DNA of 15,338 nt from CAZFUY01 sp964522445 (GTDB lineage Bacteria; Pseudomonadota; Gammaproteobacteria; SZUA-229): assembly GCA_964522445.1 (NCBI GenBank), contig CAZFUY010000074.1, forward strand, positions 1 to 15,338, read 5' to 3'. How positions within the stretch are numbered: the first letter of the stretch is position 1; every line of letters begins with the position of its first letter. Shown here one piece after another: positions 1 through 6,033 of this stretch. The notes under the pieces were generated by a model that was not told the DNA's origin, did no database searches, and saw nothing but the letters and a program-made list of their open reading frames with translations. Made by a program: the position numbers and the translations under genes.

Positions 1-452
1 TAACCGGCTTGCTCGATAATGCCAGTTTTGAAGGGCAGGGAGCTATCTATCTACAAGCTCAGCTTGATAGCCAGTCTGCTGCACTATCACATGCCGAACC
101 CCTGACAATCAGTTTAAATGAAAAAAATATTCTCGAAGCAGACTGGAGTAGTCTGCTGCCCATGTTGCAGAATAATGAGCTGAGTATTGCTCAACGCAGC
201 CAGCGTTTTCATAGTATCCTTGCTGCCACCCTGTTACAGAAAACAATCCTGTTACGTGAATATCATGGTGATTTTCATATTGGCCTTAGTGGCGGTGTTT
301 TTCAGAATAAACATCTGACAGAATACATAATTAAAATCATGCAACAACAGGGTTTTGTGGTTCATTTAAATAAACGACTGCCCTGCAGTGATGCAGGTTT
401 AAGTGCTGGGCAAATTATGGAAGTTGCTGCCAGACTGGCCAGAACAGATTAA
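1..452 (+). CDS. hypF: HypF carbamoyltransferase, C-terminal fragment (cut by window start)
   Basis: This is the end of the [NiFe]-hydrogenase maturation carbamoyltransferase HypF. HypF uses carbamoyl phosphate and ATP to make the thiocarboxamide on HypE that becomes the cyanide ligands of the active-site iron. The reading frame is open from base 3 to the TAA at 450-452, about 149 residues. The visible part is the end of the Kae1-like/YrdC-associated carbamoyltransferase domain: the Gly-rich LSGGVFQN segment, then the closing motif LPCSDAGLSAGQ, which resembles the LPPNDGGLSLGQ ending of HypF. An EGQ.A motif near the start also fits. The true start lies upstream of the window; the TTG at 9-11 is internal. 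hypE follows after 26 bases, as in hyp operons. Family assignment is firm; full length and intactness cannot be judged. Confidence 0.93.
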   Translation, partial: TGLLDNASFEGQGAIYLQAQLDSQSAALSHAEPLTISLNEKNILEADWSSLLPMLQNNELSIAQRSQRFHSILAATLLQKTILLREYHGDFHIGLSGGVFQNKHLTEYIIKIMQQQGFVVHLNKRLPCSDAGLSAGQIMEVAARLARTD

Positions 453-478
453 TAATAATCCAATAACAGGCATACAAA

Positions 479-1492
479 ATGGAACACACTCATATCAGTC
501 TCGCACATGGCAATGGTGGACGTTATATGCGAGAACTGATCGAAAATATTTTTGCCCACCATCTGAATAATCCATTGCTGGATATAAACAGTGATGCAGC
601 CCGTTTGCCTCAGCCTGAGGGTGAACTGATGATGACCACCGATGGCTTTATTGTGCAACCACTGGAATTCCCGGGTGGAAATATTGGTTCACTGGCGGTA
701 CACGGAACGGTTAATGATTTAGCCGTGGCCGGTGCTGTTCCCTGTTATCTCACCCTGAATGCCTTTATTGAAGAGGGGCTTGAAATTAGCCTGCTTGAAC
801 GGATTATTAAGAGTCTGGCTGAGGCTGCAAAACAGGCGGGGGTTCATGTGGTTGCCGGTGATACCAAAGTTGTACCACGTGGTGAAGGCAGTGGGCTCTA
901 CCTGGCAACAACCGGCATTGGTTACAAACAATCTGCTGCAGATCTTTCTATCAAACATATTCAGGCTGGTGACTGTATTCTTGTCAGTGGTCCAGTTGGT
1001 GATCACGGCACTGCCATTATGCTGGCGCGGGAAGAGTTTGGTATTAGTGGTAATCTGCAATCAGATGCGGCCAGTGTTTACCCGTTAACTCATGCAATTA
1101 TGGATGTTCCCGGTTTACGCTTTATGCGTGATCCAACCCGAGGAGGGCTGGCAACAGTCATGCATGAAATCCATCAGGCCACTGGTTTTGGTATCCAGCT
1201 TGAACAGGACAAAATACCCATTCGTGATCCTGTCAGCGCTGTTTGTGAAATGCTGGGTTTTGATCCCCTCTATCTAGCCTGTGAAGGGAGGGTAGTTGCA
1301 GTGATTGAAAAAGACCATGCAGCAACTGCATTACAATGCTGGCAACAACTCCCAGATGGCAAACAGGCTGCCATTATTGGTGAGGTTACTAATCACACAA
1401 AAGCACAGGCTCATGTCGTGTTAAAAACCCTGTTAGGCGGAGAGCGTATTCTTGAAGAACTGGAGGGAGAACCCCTGCCTAGAATCTGTTAA
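479..1492 (+). CDS. hypE: HypE, hydrogenase maturation carbamoyl dehydratase
   Basis: HypE accepts a carbamoyl group from HypF on its C-terminal cysteine and dehydrates it with ATP to a thiocyanate, which the HypC-HypD complex turns into CN ligands for the [NiFe] site. The 337-residue protein has the usual length. It shows the Gly-rich N-terminus (AHGNGGR, residues 9-15), the PurM-like ATP-binding region (TTDGF...GGNIG..AVHGTVNDLA, about 53-83), the GDTKVV segment near 127, DPTRGG near 218, and the signature C-terminus PRIC with the catalytic Cys337 as last residue. The start at 479 is the natural N-terminus of the family; only a weak purine stretch (ACAGG) precedes it. It is the last gene of the visible hyp cluster. 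Nothing suggests damage. Confidence 0.97.
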   Translation: MEHTHISLAHGNGGRYMRELIENIFAHHLNNPLLDINSDAARLPQPEGELMMTTDGFIVQPLEFPGGNIGSLAVHGTVNDLAVAGAVPCYLTLNAFIEEGLEISLLERIIKSLAEAAKQAGVHVVAGDTKVVPRGEGSGLYLATTGIGYKQSAADLSIKHIQAGDCILVSGPVGDHGTAIMLAREEFGISGNLQSDAASVYPLTHAIMDVPGLRFMRDPTRGGLATVMHEIHQATGFGIQLEQDKIPIRDPVSAVCEMLGFDPLYLACEGRVVAVIEKDHAATALQCWQQLPDGKQAAIIGEVTNHTKAQAHVVLKTLLGGERILEELEGEPLPRIC

Positions 1493-1496
1493 TAAG

Positions 1497-1536
1497 AAGT
1501 TAAAAATTATTCTAAACAACTAACTTTTTATTTTTT
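1497..1536 (+). terminator. Possible weak terminator after hypE
   Basis: A short stem AAGTTA (1497-1502) / TAACTT (1521-1526) closes an 18-base loop and runs into a T-rich tail up to 1536. Its position just after the hypE stop suits a terminator, but the 6-bp AT-rich stem and large loop are weak. Confidence 0.3.
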
Positions 1537-1582
1537 GTGGTAATCTCAGTTTTAATTTAAAGTGCCTGCAATAAAGTGAAAT

Positions 1583-1620
1583 ACAGAATTCTACCTATTA
1601 TACGTATGCCGGTATTCTGT
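1583..1620. repeat. Imperfect hairpin just upstream of the cassette boundary
   Basis: ACAGAAT (1583-1589) pairs with ATTCTGT (1614-1620). After a three-base bulge, ACC (1593-1595) pairs with GGT (1611-1613). The loop holds the palindrome ATACGTAT (1600-1607). No T-run follows. It could be a degenerate terminator, an operator or chance. The rest of the 1493-1640 gap shows nothing else convincing. Confidence 0.35.
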
Positions 1621-1630
1621 CTAATTAATT

Positions 1631-1637
1631 GTTATAA
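1631..1637 (+). other. Left boundary of integron cassette 1 (GTTATAA core site)
   Basis: GTTATAA here is identical to the R' core of the attC site at 2211-2217 and matches the core-site consensus GTTRRRY except at its last base. Integron recombination cuts after the first G, so cassette 1 would run from 1632 to 2211. No foldable attC is visible before it, so the outer half could be a secondary (non-att) G^TT target or a decayed site. Confidence 0.5.
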
Positions 1638-1640
1638 CTT

Positions 1641-2090
1641 ATGCATGAATACCCGAAATTACCAATAGCCTTGGAATATTTAGAGGCTGCAATTGAAGAA
1701 AGAGAAATTCACAAAAGGTATTTCGCTTCAATGAATCTCGCCGGTGTATCGGAGGAACTACTAGGGAAGATAGTTCGTATTCAAGGAAAAACAGACCAAC
1801 TAACCGAAGCTACAAACACATTAATGAAAATTCGAGAAAATGTTAAGCACTTAATTGACTTAGGGTTTGAAAACCAAAAAGAATTTAAAAAAATAATTGG
1901 TAACCCTAAAAATAGTATAAAGCACATGGACAGCTCAAATGATCAAAATGCAAAATTATATTTTGAAGTAGAAGATGAATCCAAATGGTTAATACAAGCT
2001 GCAATAAGAAATTTAAATATATTAGAAATAAAACATTCAGTAATAGTTCGTAATTTTGTAAGCGCCTATCCAGAGTCTGAAAACAACTAA
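1641..2090 (+). CDS. Unrecognised 149-aa protein in integron cassette 1
   Basis: I do not recognise a family. The protein is soluble, has no signal peptide or membrane segment, and is rich in Glu, Lys and Ile. Residues about 8-70 (EYLEAAIEEREIHKRY onward) look strongly helical, possibly coiled-coil, as does the stretch from about 113 to 140. A charged polar linker (KHMDSSNDQNAK) lies between them. The ATG starts only 4 bases after the GTTATAA core site and there is no clear Shine-Dalgarno, as is common for integron cassettes that rely on upstream transcription. The stop is 9 bases before the attC, again typical of a cassette. Base composition is clearly more AT-rich than hypE. A single cargo gene filling its cassette supports a real gene; function is unknown, and phage defence, toxin-antitoxin or stress roles are only analogies from other cassettes. 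Confidence 0.75.
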   Translation: MHEYPKLPIALEYLEAAIEEREIHKRYFASMNLAGVSEELLGKIVRIQGKTDQLTEATNTLMKIRENVKHLIDLGFENQKEFKKIIGNPKNSIKHMDSSNDQNAKLYFEVEDESKWLIQAAIRNLNILEIKHSVIVRNFVSAYPESENN

Positions 2091-2099
2091 TGAAAATAG

Positions 2100-2217
2100 T
2101 TATAACAAGTCGTTTCAGTCTGACCCGTAACAGTTTTCGCCTCATGTGGCTTCCGCTTCGCTCCATATTGCCACATAAGTCAAAAACTGCTACGGTCAGC
2201 TGAACTCAGCGTTATAA
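2100..2217 (+). other. attC recombination site of integron cassette 1
   Basis: The site has outer cores TTATAAC (2100-2106) and GTTATAA (2211-2217), which are exact reverse complements (R'' and R'). Between them an imperfect stem forms: TTCAG 2114-2118 with CTGAA 2200-2204; TGACC 2121-2125 with GGTCA 2194-2198; GTAACAGTTTT 2127-2137 with 2183-2193, with one mismatch. Unpaired single bases on one strand (C2126 and the TC/G step near 2119) resemble the extrahelical bases that set attC strand choice. A terminal stem ATGTGGC (2144-2150) / GCCACAT (2170-2176) encloses a variable loop. The length of 118 bp is like the long Vibrio-type sites. It lies between two same-strand genes. What is seen is the folding and the cores; recombination activity is inferred. 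Confidence 0.85.
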
Positions 2218-2232
2218 ATTTAGGAGATCAGT

Positions 2233-2961
2233 GTGTCAGAACGAAAACGGATAGCACTCTTAATTGATTGTGACAATGTTAGTCATAAGTCTATAGAAGG
2301 GGTCTTAGAAGAGCTTGCAAAATATGGCATGGTAAACGTTCGACATGCGCACGGAGACTGGAATAATCCATCCTTATCAGGTTGGATAGATAGACTGCAT
2401 CCTCATGCTATACGACCTATGCAGCAGTTTGCCTATACAAAAGGAAAAAATGCTACAGATTCCGCAATGATTATTGATGCAATGGACTTGCTGTATAGTA
2501 AAAATGTTGACGCTTTCGCATTAATGACAAGCGATAGCGACTTCACCCCCTTGGTGCTGAGAATACTTGAAAGCGGATTGCCAGTTTATGGCTTTGGCGA
2601 AAAGAAAACACCAAAACCTTTTGTCGATGCCTGCTCACCATTTATTTACACAGAAAATCTCGCTTCTGAAGATGAAGTAAAAACAGACACCCCTCAACAA
2701 CCAGTAAAGAAAAGTAAGCAAGAGTTACGAAAAAGCACTTCCCTGGTTAGGTTGCTGAGAACTGCGGTAGAGCAAACTTCTGATGATGATGGCTGGGCGG
2801 ATATGAGTAGAGTTGGTCATTACATATCAAATAACAGCTCTTTTTCATCCATTAACTACGGCTATAAAAAGCTTGGTGATTTAATAAAAGCCAGTGAATT
2901 GTTCGATATCGATATGCGAAGAGATGGCAAAGCTATGTACATTAAGGACGCGCGAAAATAA
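2233..2961 (+). CDS. NYN-domain putative ribonuclease with C-terminal LOTUS/OST-HTH domain (cassette 2 cargo)
   Basis: The protein has 242 residues. Residues 5-143 form a NYN (PIN-like) nuclease domain. Acidic metal-ligand candidates are D12 and D14 in LIDCDN, D76 in NATDSAM, and D101/D103 in the SDSDF motif. A charged linker follows (about 144-165), then a LOTUS/OST-HTH winged-helix domain at about 166-240, which in this family binds RNA, including G-rich or structured forms. The arrangement matches the bacterial NYN-LOTUS (LabA/DUF88-like) proteins, predicted endoribonucleases. The GTG start is chosen because AGGAG at 2222-2226 sits 6 bases upstream. The leader is only 21 bases from the attC core, and a second attC start (TTATAACAAATC) follows the stop by two bases, so the gene looks like cassette cargo. 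Substrate and biological role cannot be read from the sequence. Confidence 0.88.
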   Translation: MSERKRIALLIDCDNVSHKSIEGVLEELAKYGMVNVRHAHGDWNNPSLSGWIDRLHPHAIRPMQQFAYTKGKNATDSAMIIDAMDLLYSKNVDAFALMTSDSDFTPLVLRILESGLPVYGFGEKKTPKPFVDACSPFIYTENLASEDEVKTDTPQQPVKKSKQELRKSTSLVRLLRTAVEQTSDDDGWADMSRVGHYISNNSSFSSINYGYKKLGDLIKASELFDIDMRRDGKAMYIKDARK

Positions 2962-2963
2962 AT

Positions 2964-2988
2964 TTATAACAAATCATTTAAAAATAAT
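2964..2988 (+). other. Truncated attC of cassette 2
   Basis: TTATAACAAATC (2964-2975) matches the first 12 bases of the intact attC (TTATAACAAGTC) at 11 of 12 positions and lies directly after the NYN stop codon, where an attC is expected. The similarity ends at the inverted end of the transposase element at 2989. No matching R' half (GTTATAA plus stem) is found on the far side at 3812-3990, so the right half was lost or lies outside this window. Confidence 0.55.
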
Positions 2989-3010
2989 GGGGTCGGTGAC
3001 AAATGAGAAT
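2989..3010 (+). repeat. Left inverted end of the RAYT element
   Basis: Twenty-two bases beginning GGGGTCGGTGAC, exactly complementary to 3790-3811. The match stops at base 22, which defines the element edge. Confidence 0.85.
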
Positions 3011-3085
3011 TATTCACAAGCCATTTGACATTATCCCTTTCATTTAAATAAACTCGGTAATCCCATTAATGACAAAGGAGTTGTC

Positions 3086-3781
3086 ATGCCAAGAAAACCA
3101 AGGATGTACCTGCCTGATTTGCCTTGCCATGTAATCCAGCGAGGAAACAATCGAGATGCTACTTTTTTTGCCGAGCAAGATTATCAGTTCTATCTTGAAT
3201 GCCTGCATGATGCATCACGAAAATATCATGTTTCCATACATGCCTATGTTCTGATGACAAATCATGTGCATTTGCTAATGACCCCGGAAAAACAGAATTC
3301 AATCAGTCTGCTGATGCAATCCATTGGGCGCAGGTATGTTCAATATGTGAATAAAGAATATAGACGCAGTGGAACACTCTGGGAAAGTCGTCATAAAGCC
3401 AGCCTGGTGGATGCTGAAAAATATCTATTGATCTGTAGTCGATATATTGAGATGAATCCGGTGAATGCTCACATGGTAAAATATCCAGCAGATTATCAAT
3501 GGTCCAGTTACCGGTGTAATGCCGAGGGTGAAAGTAACAACTTGATAACTCCGCATGAAATTTATACCTGTCTGGGGTCCAATCAAGAATCAAGTTTCAG
3601 GGCTTATGCGAGTCTGTTTGATGGTATGCTGGATCATGCTGATATCCAGATGATTCGTAATGGTGTTCGTTTTTCAATGCCCACGGGAGATAGTCGATTC
3701 AAGCAGCAGATTGAGCGAGTGTTAAACAGAAAAATTGGCTATGCACACCGGGGAAGACCAAGGAAAATAATAGCTAATTAA
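3086..3781 (+). CDS. REP-associated tyrosine (Y1/HUH) transposase, RAYT family
   Basis: The product is a 231-residue single-strand DNA transposase of the IS200/RAYT group, which cuts at hairpin-marked ends with a catalytic tyrosine. Visible features are the N-terminal RxxxPxxxxHVIQRGNNR segment (residues about 6-23), the metal-binding H60-V-H62 (TNHVHLLM), and Tyr120 in RYIEMNPVNA, which is the expected nucleophile. YQWSSYR lies at about 137-143, and the basic GRPRK tail is typical of RAYTs. The start at 3086 is preceded by AAAGGAG at about 3075-3081 with good spacing. The gene is full-length and undamaged. The flanking 22-bp inverted repeats are its likely substrate. Whether it can still mobilise itself is unknown, as RAYTs are usually domesticated and single-copy. 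Confidence 0.93.
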   Translation: MPRKPRMYLPDLPCHVIQRGNNRDATFFAEQDYQFYLECLHDASRKYHVSIHAYVLMTNHVHLLMTPEKQNSISLLMQSIGRRYVQYVNKEYRRSGTLWESRHKASLVDAEKYLLICSRYIEMNPVNAHMVKYPADYQWSSYRCNAEGESNNLITPHEIYTCLGSNQESSFRAYASLFDGMLDHADIQMIRNGVRFSMPTGDSRFKQQIERVLNRKIGYAHRGRPRKIIAN

Positions 3782-3789
3782 TGAAAGTG

Positions 3790-3811
3790 ATTCTCATTTG
3801 TCACCGACCCC
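3790..3811 (-). repeat. Right inverted end of the RAYT element
   Basis: Exact reverse complement of 2989-3010, ending ACCGACCCC. It begins 9 bases after the transposase stop codon. Confidence 0.85.
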
Positions 3812-3812
3812 T

Positions 3813-3863
3813 TTCGACTATTATAACCACGCCAACGGTGAGCTGACTTTCAACAACTACTGA
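3813..3863 (+). pseudogene. Possible C-terminal remnant of a disrupted gene
   Basis: Right after the element, the frame from 3813 reads FDYYNHANGELTFNNY and stops at TGA 3861-3863. Its codons use C in the third position (GAC, AAC, CAC, GCC, TTC, TAC) much more than the neighbourhood does, which hints at an old coding tail. No family is recognised and the stretch is short, so it may be chance. The rest of 3864-3930 shows nothing clear. Confidence 0.2.
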
Positions 3864-3938
3864 TATGGCAATAAATAACAGTGCTGTGGAAGATTACTGA
3901 ACAGCATAAACAATCTCACCAGACAGAGCTAAATCCTC

Positions 3939-3944
3939 TATAAT
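3939..3944 (+). promoter_or_regulatory. Candidate -10 box for the RhlE-type helicase gene
   Basis: A perfect TATAAT lies about 47 bases before the helicase start codon in an otherwise gene-free gap. No good TTGACA-like -35 is visible at the usual spacing, so this is only a candidate. Confidence 0.35.
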
Positions 3945-3990
3945 CCTCGCTCCATTTTTGCTCTTATACACTGAGTCCAGAGGATTTATT

Positions 3991-5241
3991 ATGAACTTTT
4001 CTTCCCTAGATCTTGCGCCTGAAATTCAGCGAGCAGTGGATGCCTGTGGTTATCAGAAGATGACAGATATACAGCAGCAGGCAATTGTGCCAGCGCGGCG
4101 AGGCAGGGATATTCTTGCTAATGCACAGACAGGAACAGGAAAAACAGCGGCTTTTGCACTGCCCATATTGCAGCAGATGGCTGATCGCCCTAAACCGACA
4201 GTGGCTGATAGTCCTCGGGCACTTATTCTGACACCGACACGTGAGCTTGCAGAGCAACTGGCAGAAACCATTAAACGCTATGCCCAGTTTATGTCTTTAT
4301 CTATTACAGCTATTTACGGTGGCGTTAAAATGTCTGGCCAGCAGAAGAAGCTTCATGCTGGAGTTGATATCCTGGTTGCTACGCCAGGTCGTTTGCTGGA
4401 GCATCTGGTGCAATGCAATGTGCATCTGGCTCAGGTTGAGTTTGTGGTGCTGGATGAAGCCGATAGAATGCTGGATATGGGGTTTATTGCAGATGTTCAG
4501 TCGCTGCTACAGAAAACACCCAGCAAGCGCCAGACTTTACTGTTTTCTGCCACCCTGTCTAAACCGGTTAATGATCTGGCCAGAACACTACTTAATAATC
4601 ATAAAGTTGTCAGTGTTGCAAAACAGAATGCTACGGCTGATACCGTAGAGCATGTTGTTTATGCCGTGGAAGAGCGCCGTAAGCCTGAGTTGTTTCTTGA
4701 TTTAATTGAGCAGGAAAACTGGTTTAAGGTGCTGGTGTTTACCAGTACCAGAGCACAGGCTGATGCACTAAAAAATGATCTAAAACTGGTGAAAATTAAA
4801 GCGGCTGTTTGTCACAGTGATAAAAGTCAGGGTGCTCGCCGCAGGGCAATTGCTGATTTTAAATCAGATAAAATTCAGGTGCTCATTGCAACCGAAGTAG
4901 CCGCTCGTGGATTAGATATACAGGGTCTAGAGCATGTGGTTAATTACAATCTGCCTTATCTGGCAGAAGATTATGTACATCGTATTGGTCGTGCGGGGCG
5001 TGCGGGTGCAAAAGGTCAGGCAATTTCATTTGTTAGCCGAGAAGAAGAGCGTTCGTTAAGTAATATTGAACGTTTAATCGGTAGCCGTATTAGGCGTGTA
5101 AAAATGCCCGGTTATGAAGTTGGCAGTCGAGATGCGCTAGTTGATAAGCTGTCTAAAAATGTGCGTCCAGCACGGACGAATAAAGTTAGCAAAACCCAAA
5201 TCAAGCATGGTAAAAAAAATAAAGCAGGCGGCAGAAATTAA
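3991..5241 (+). CDS. rhlE: DEAD-box ATP-dependent RNA helicase, RhlE type
   Basis: This 416-residue protein is an RNA helicase likely acting in ribosome assembly, RNA turnover or cold adaptation. The motifs appear in order: an aromatic-led Q-motif region with IQQQAI (27-32), Walker A AQTGTGKT (45-52), PTRELA (82-87), TPGR (131-134), DEAD (155-158), SAT (186-188), VFTSTR (249-254), ATEVAARGLDI (300-310) and HRIGRAGR (330-337). The C-terminal tail, about 390-416, is short and Lys/Arg-rich (KTQIKHGKKNK), as expected for RNA binding. The start at 3991 is favoured over the upstream TTG in the same frame because the protein then begins MNFSSLDL like other RhlE proteins, and AGAGGA sits 6 bases before it. 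The exact subfamily (RhlE versus SrmB/DbpA) is judged from the N-terminus and the short tail. Confidence 0.93.
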   Translation: MNFSSLDLAPEIQRAVDACGYQKMTDIQQQAIVPARRGRDILANAQTGTGKTAAFALPILQQMADRPKPTVADSPRALILTPTRELAEQLAETIKRYAQFMSLSITAIYGGVKMSGQQKKLHAGVDILVATPGRLLEHLVQCNVHLAQVEFVVLDEADRMLDMGFIADVQSLLQKTPSKRQTLLFSATLSKPVNDLARTLLNNHKVVSVAKQNATADTVEHVVYAVEERRKPELFLDLIEQENWFKVLVFTSTRAQADALKNDLKLVKIKAAVCHSDKSQGARRRAIADFKSDKIQVLIATEVAARGLDIQGLEHVVNYNLPYLAEDYVHRIGRAGRAGAKGQAISFVSREEERSLSNIERLIGSRIRRVKMPGYEVGSRDALVDKLSKNVRPARTNKVSKTQIKHGKKNKAGGRN

Positions 5242-5255
5242 ATATTAGTCACATA

Positions 5256-5274
5256 CAGAGTATCCCTGGATAAT
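5256..5274 (+). repeat. Single copy of the hrpB-leader repeat arm
   Basis: CAGAGTATCCCTGGATAAT differs at one position from 6097-6115, the right arm of the inverted repeat at the hrpB start. It contains the near-palindrome TATCC-CT-GGATA. It lies 15 bases after the helicase stop codon. Confidence 0.55.
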
Positions 5275-5406
5275 ACATTTCTTTAAGCTAATAACCTGTT
5301 TTAATCAGGGAAATTAAATCATAAAAATCACCCATTCGGGTACTGGTAAAAAACATTGACCCCAATGATAATTAGAGTATAAATAAAGAAAACTGGGCGC
5401 ATTAAT

Positions 5407-5434
5407 ATAACTTAAGGGCATATAAGTTATTTTT
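5407..5434 (+). terminator. Candidate rho-independent terminator
   Basis: ATAACTTA (5407-5414) pairs perfectly with TAAGTTAT (5423-5430) across an 8-base loop and is followed by a T-run through 5434. It lies between the RhlE-type gene and the PilZ gene. The stem is AT-rich, so efficiency is doubtful. The rest of 5275-5490 shows a minor ACCC/GGGT hairpin near 5332 and nothing else clear. Confidence 0.45.
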
Positions 5435-5490
5435 GATGAATCAATGATTAAAACATTAATATGATAAACAGCTGTTCTCAAGGATTGCAA

Positions 5491-5814
5491 ATGAAAGGTG
5501 TAAAACAACGAGAGTACCACAGGTTAGCATTCCCTTCTTCTTATCGCCCCTCATTAATGATAGATGTCGATAGTTATGAGATTGAAGATGTATCTGAATA
5601 TGGAATGAAAATTCATATTAGTGAAGATCCGGCCTTCATGGTTGATGACAATATTATGGCAATTATTGCTTTTCCTGATGGTAAAGAATTTGATCTCAGT
5701 GGACAGGTTGTTCGTATTGATGAAGGCTTTGCTGGTTTGAAGTTAGAAACGCCTTTGCCACTTACTGTTATCCTGTCTGAATATTTTTGCATAAATAATA
5801 CCTATTCCAATTAG
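5491..5814 (+). CDS. PilZ-domain protein (putative c-di-GMP receptor)
   Basis: A 107-residue single-domain PilZ protein, probably a cytoplasmic cyclic-di-GMP sensor that tunes motility or surface behaviour by binding a partner. Both ligand motifs are present: RxxxR as REYHR (residues 7-11) and D-x-S-x-x-G as DVSEYG (about 32-37). Then comes the barrel ending (FDLSGQVVRIDEGFAGLKL). I chose ATG 5491 because AAGGA at 5480-5484 precedes it by 6 bases; the in-frame ATG at 5461 has no ribosome site and would add ten residues with no PilZ character. The stop codon TAG uses the G that is the first base of a MITE-like insertion, so the last residues (NNTYSN) may have been changed by it. No partner gene is adjacent. 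Confidence 0.88.
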   Translation: MKGVKQREYHRLAFPSSYRPSLMIDVDSYEIEDVSEYGMKIHISEDPAFMVDDNIMAIIAFPDGKEFDLSGQVVRIDEGFAGLKLETPLPLTVILSEYFCINNTYSN

Positions 5815-5978
5815 AGTCCTTTGCACGAAAGAAAATTATTTTAATAATTACCAGTTTCATAGTTATTCCTGCATGCTTCTAGCAGGAATCTCGCATCTTT
5901 CTGGCTTAAACTCACTAGATCTAGATCCCAGCTTAAAAGCATACCGGAATGACGAAATTTATTTTGTAAAAAGCTTTC
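5814..5978 (+). mobile_element. MITE-like element, copy A
   Basis: A 165-bp non-coding element related along its whole length to 13268-13426. Its ends are degenerate inverted repeats (GAGTCCTTTGCACGAAA at the left; the right end matches its complement at 11 of 17 bases). Inside are a hairpin ATTCCTGC (5865-5872) / GCAGGAAT (5882-5889) and a closing GGAATGACGAAA segment. The pentamer AATTA lies directly on both sides (5809-5813 and 5979-5983), compatible with a target duplication. It has no coding capacity and begins within the PilZ stop codon. Confidence 0.75.
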
Positions 5979-6033
5979 AATTAATTATAAATAATTTTGT
6001 ATAAAAAAATAAAAATGTCAGTTAATTTTGTAA

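Larger units (their letters stand above)
2989..3811 (+). mobile_element. RAYT / IS200-like element with perfect 22-bp inverted ends
   Basis: The 823-bp unit consists of one Y1-type transposase gene bounded by 22-base perfect inverted repeats (2989-3010 and 3790-3811) that begin GGGGTCGGTGAC. An internal hairpin near the left end (GACAAATG 2998-3005 with CATTTGAC 3022-3029, one mismatch) is the sort of subterminal structure recognised by HUH transposases. No target-site duplication is seen (AAT before, TTT after), which fits this enzyme class. It sits inside the attC of cassette 2. The unit may equally be read as a REPtron: a REP-associated transposase between two inverted REP-like sequences. 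Confidence 0.8.

Noticed and set aside
1511..1637. A possible complete attC ending at the first GTTATAA core
   Set aside because: The best upstream core candidate (TCTAAAC) is not complementary to GTTATAA and no long stem forms between them; only the boundary heptamer is supportable.
1906..2166. A - strand open frame overlapping cassette 1 and its attC
   Set aside because: It runs antisense to the cassette gene and into the attC stem; its hydrophobic composition comes from AT-rich antisense codons.
4241..4648. A 135-codon open frame within the RhlE-type gene
   Set aside because: It is an out-of-frame shadow with Cys/Trp-rich, improbable composition.
5461..5490. An upstream in-frame start for the PilZ gene
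   Set aside because: There is no ribosome site before ATG 5461, whereas AAGGA is well placed before ATG 5491, where the PilZ sequence begins.
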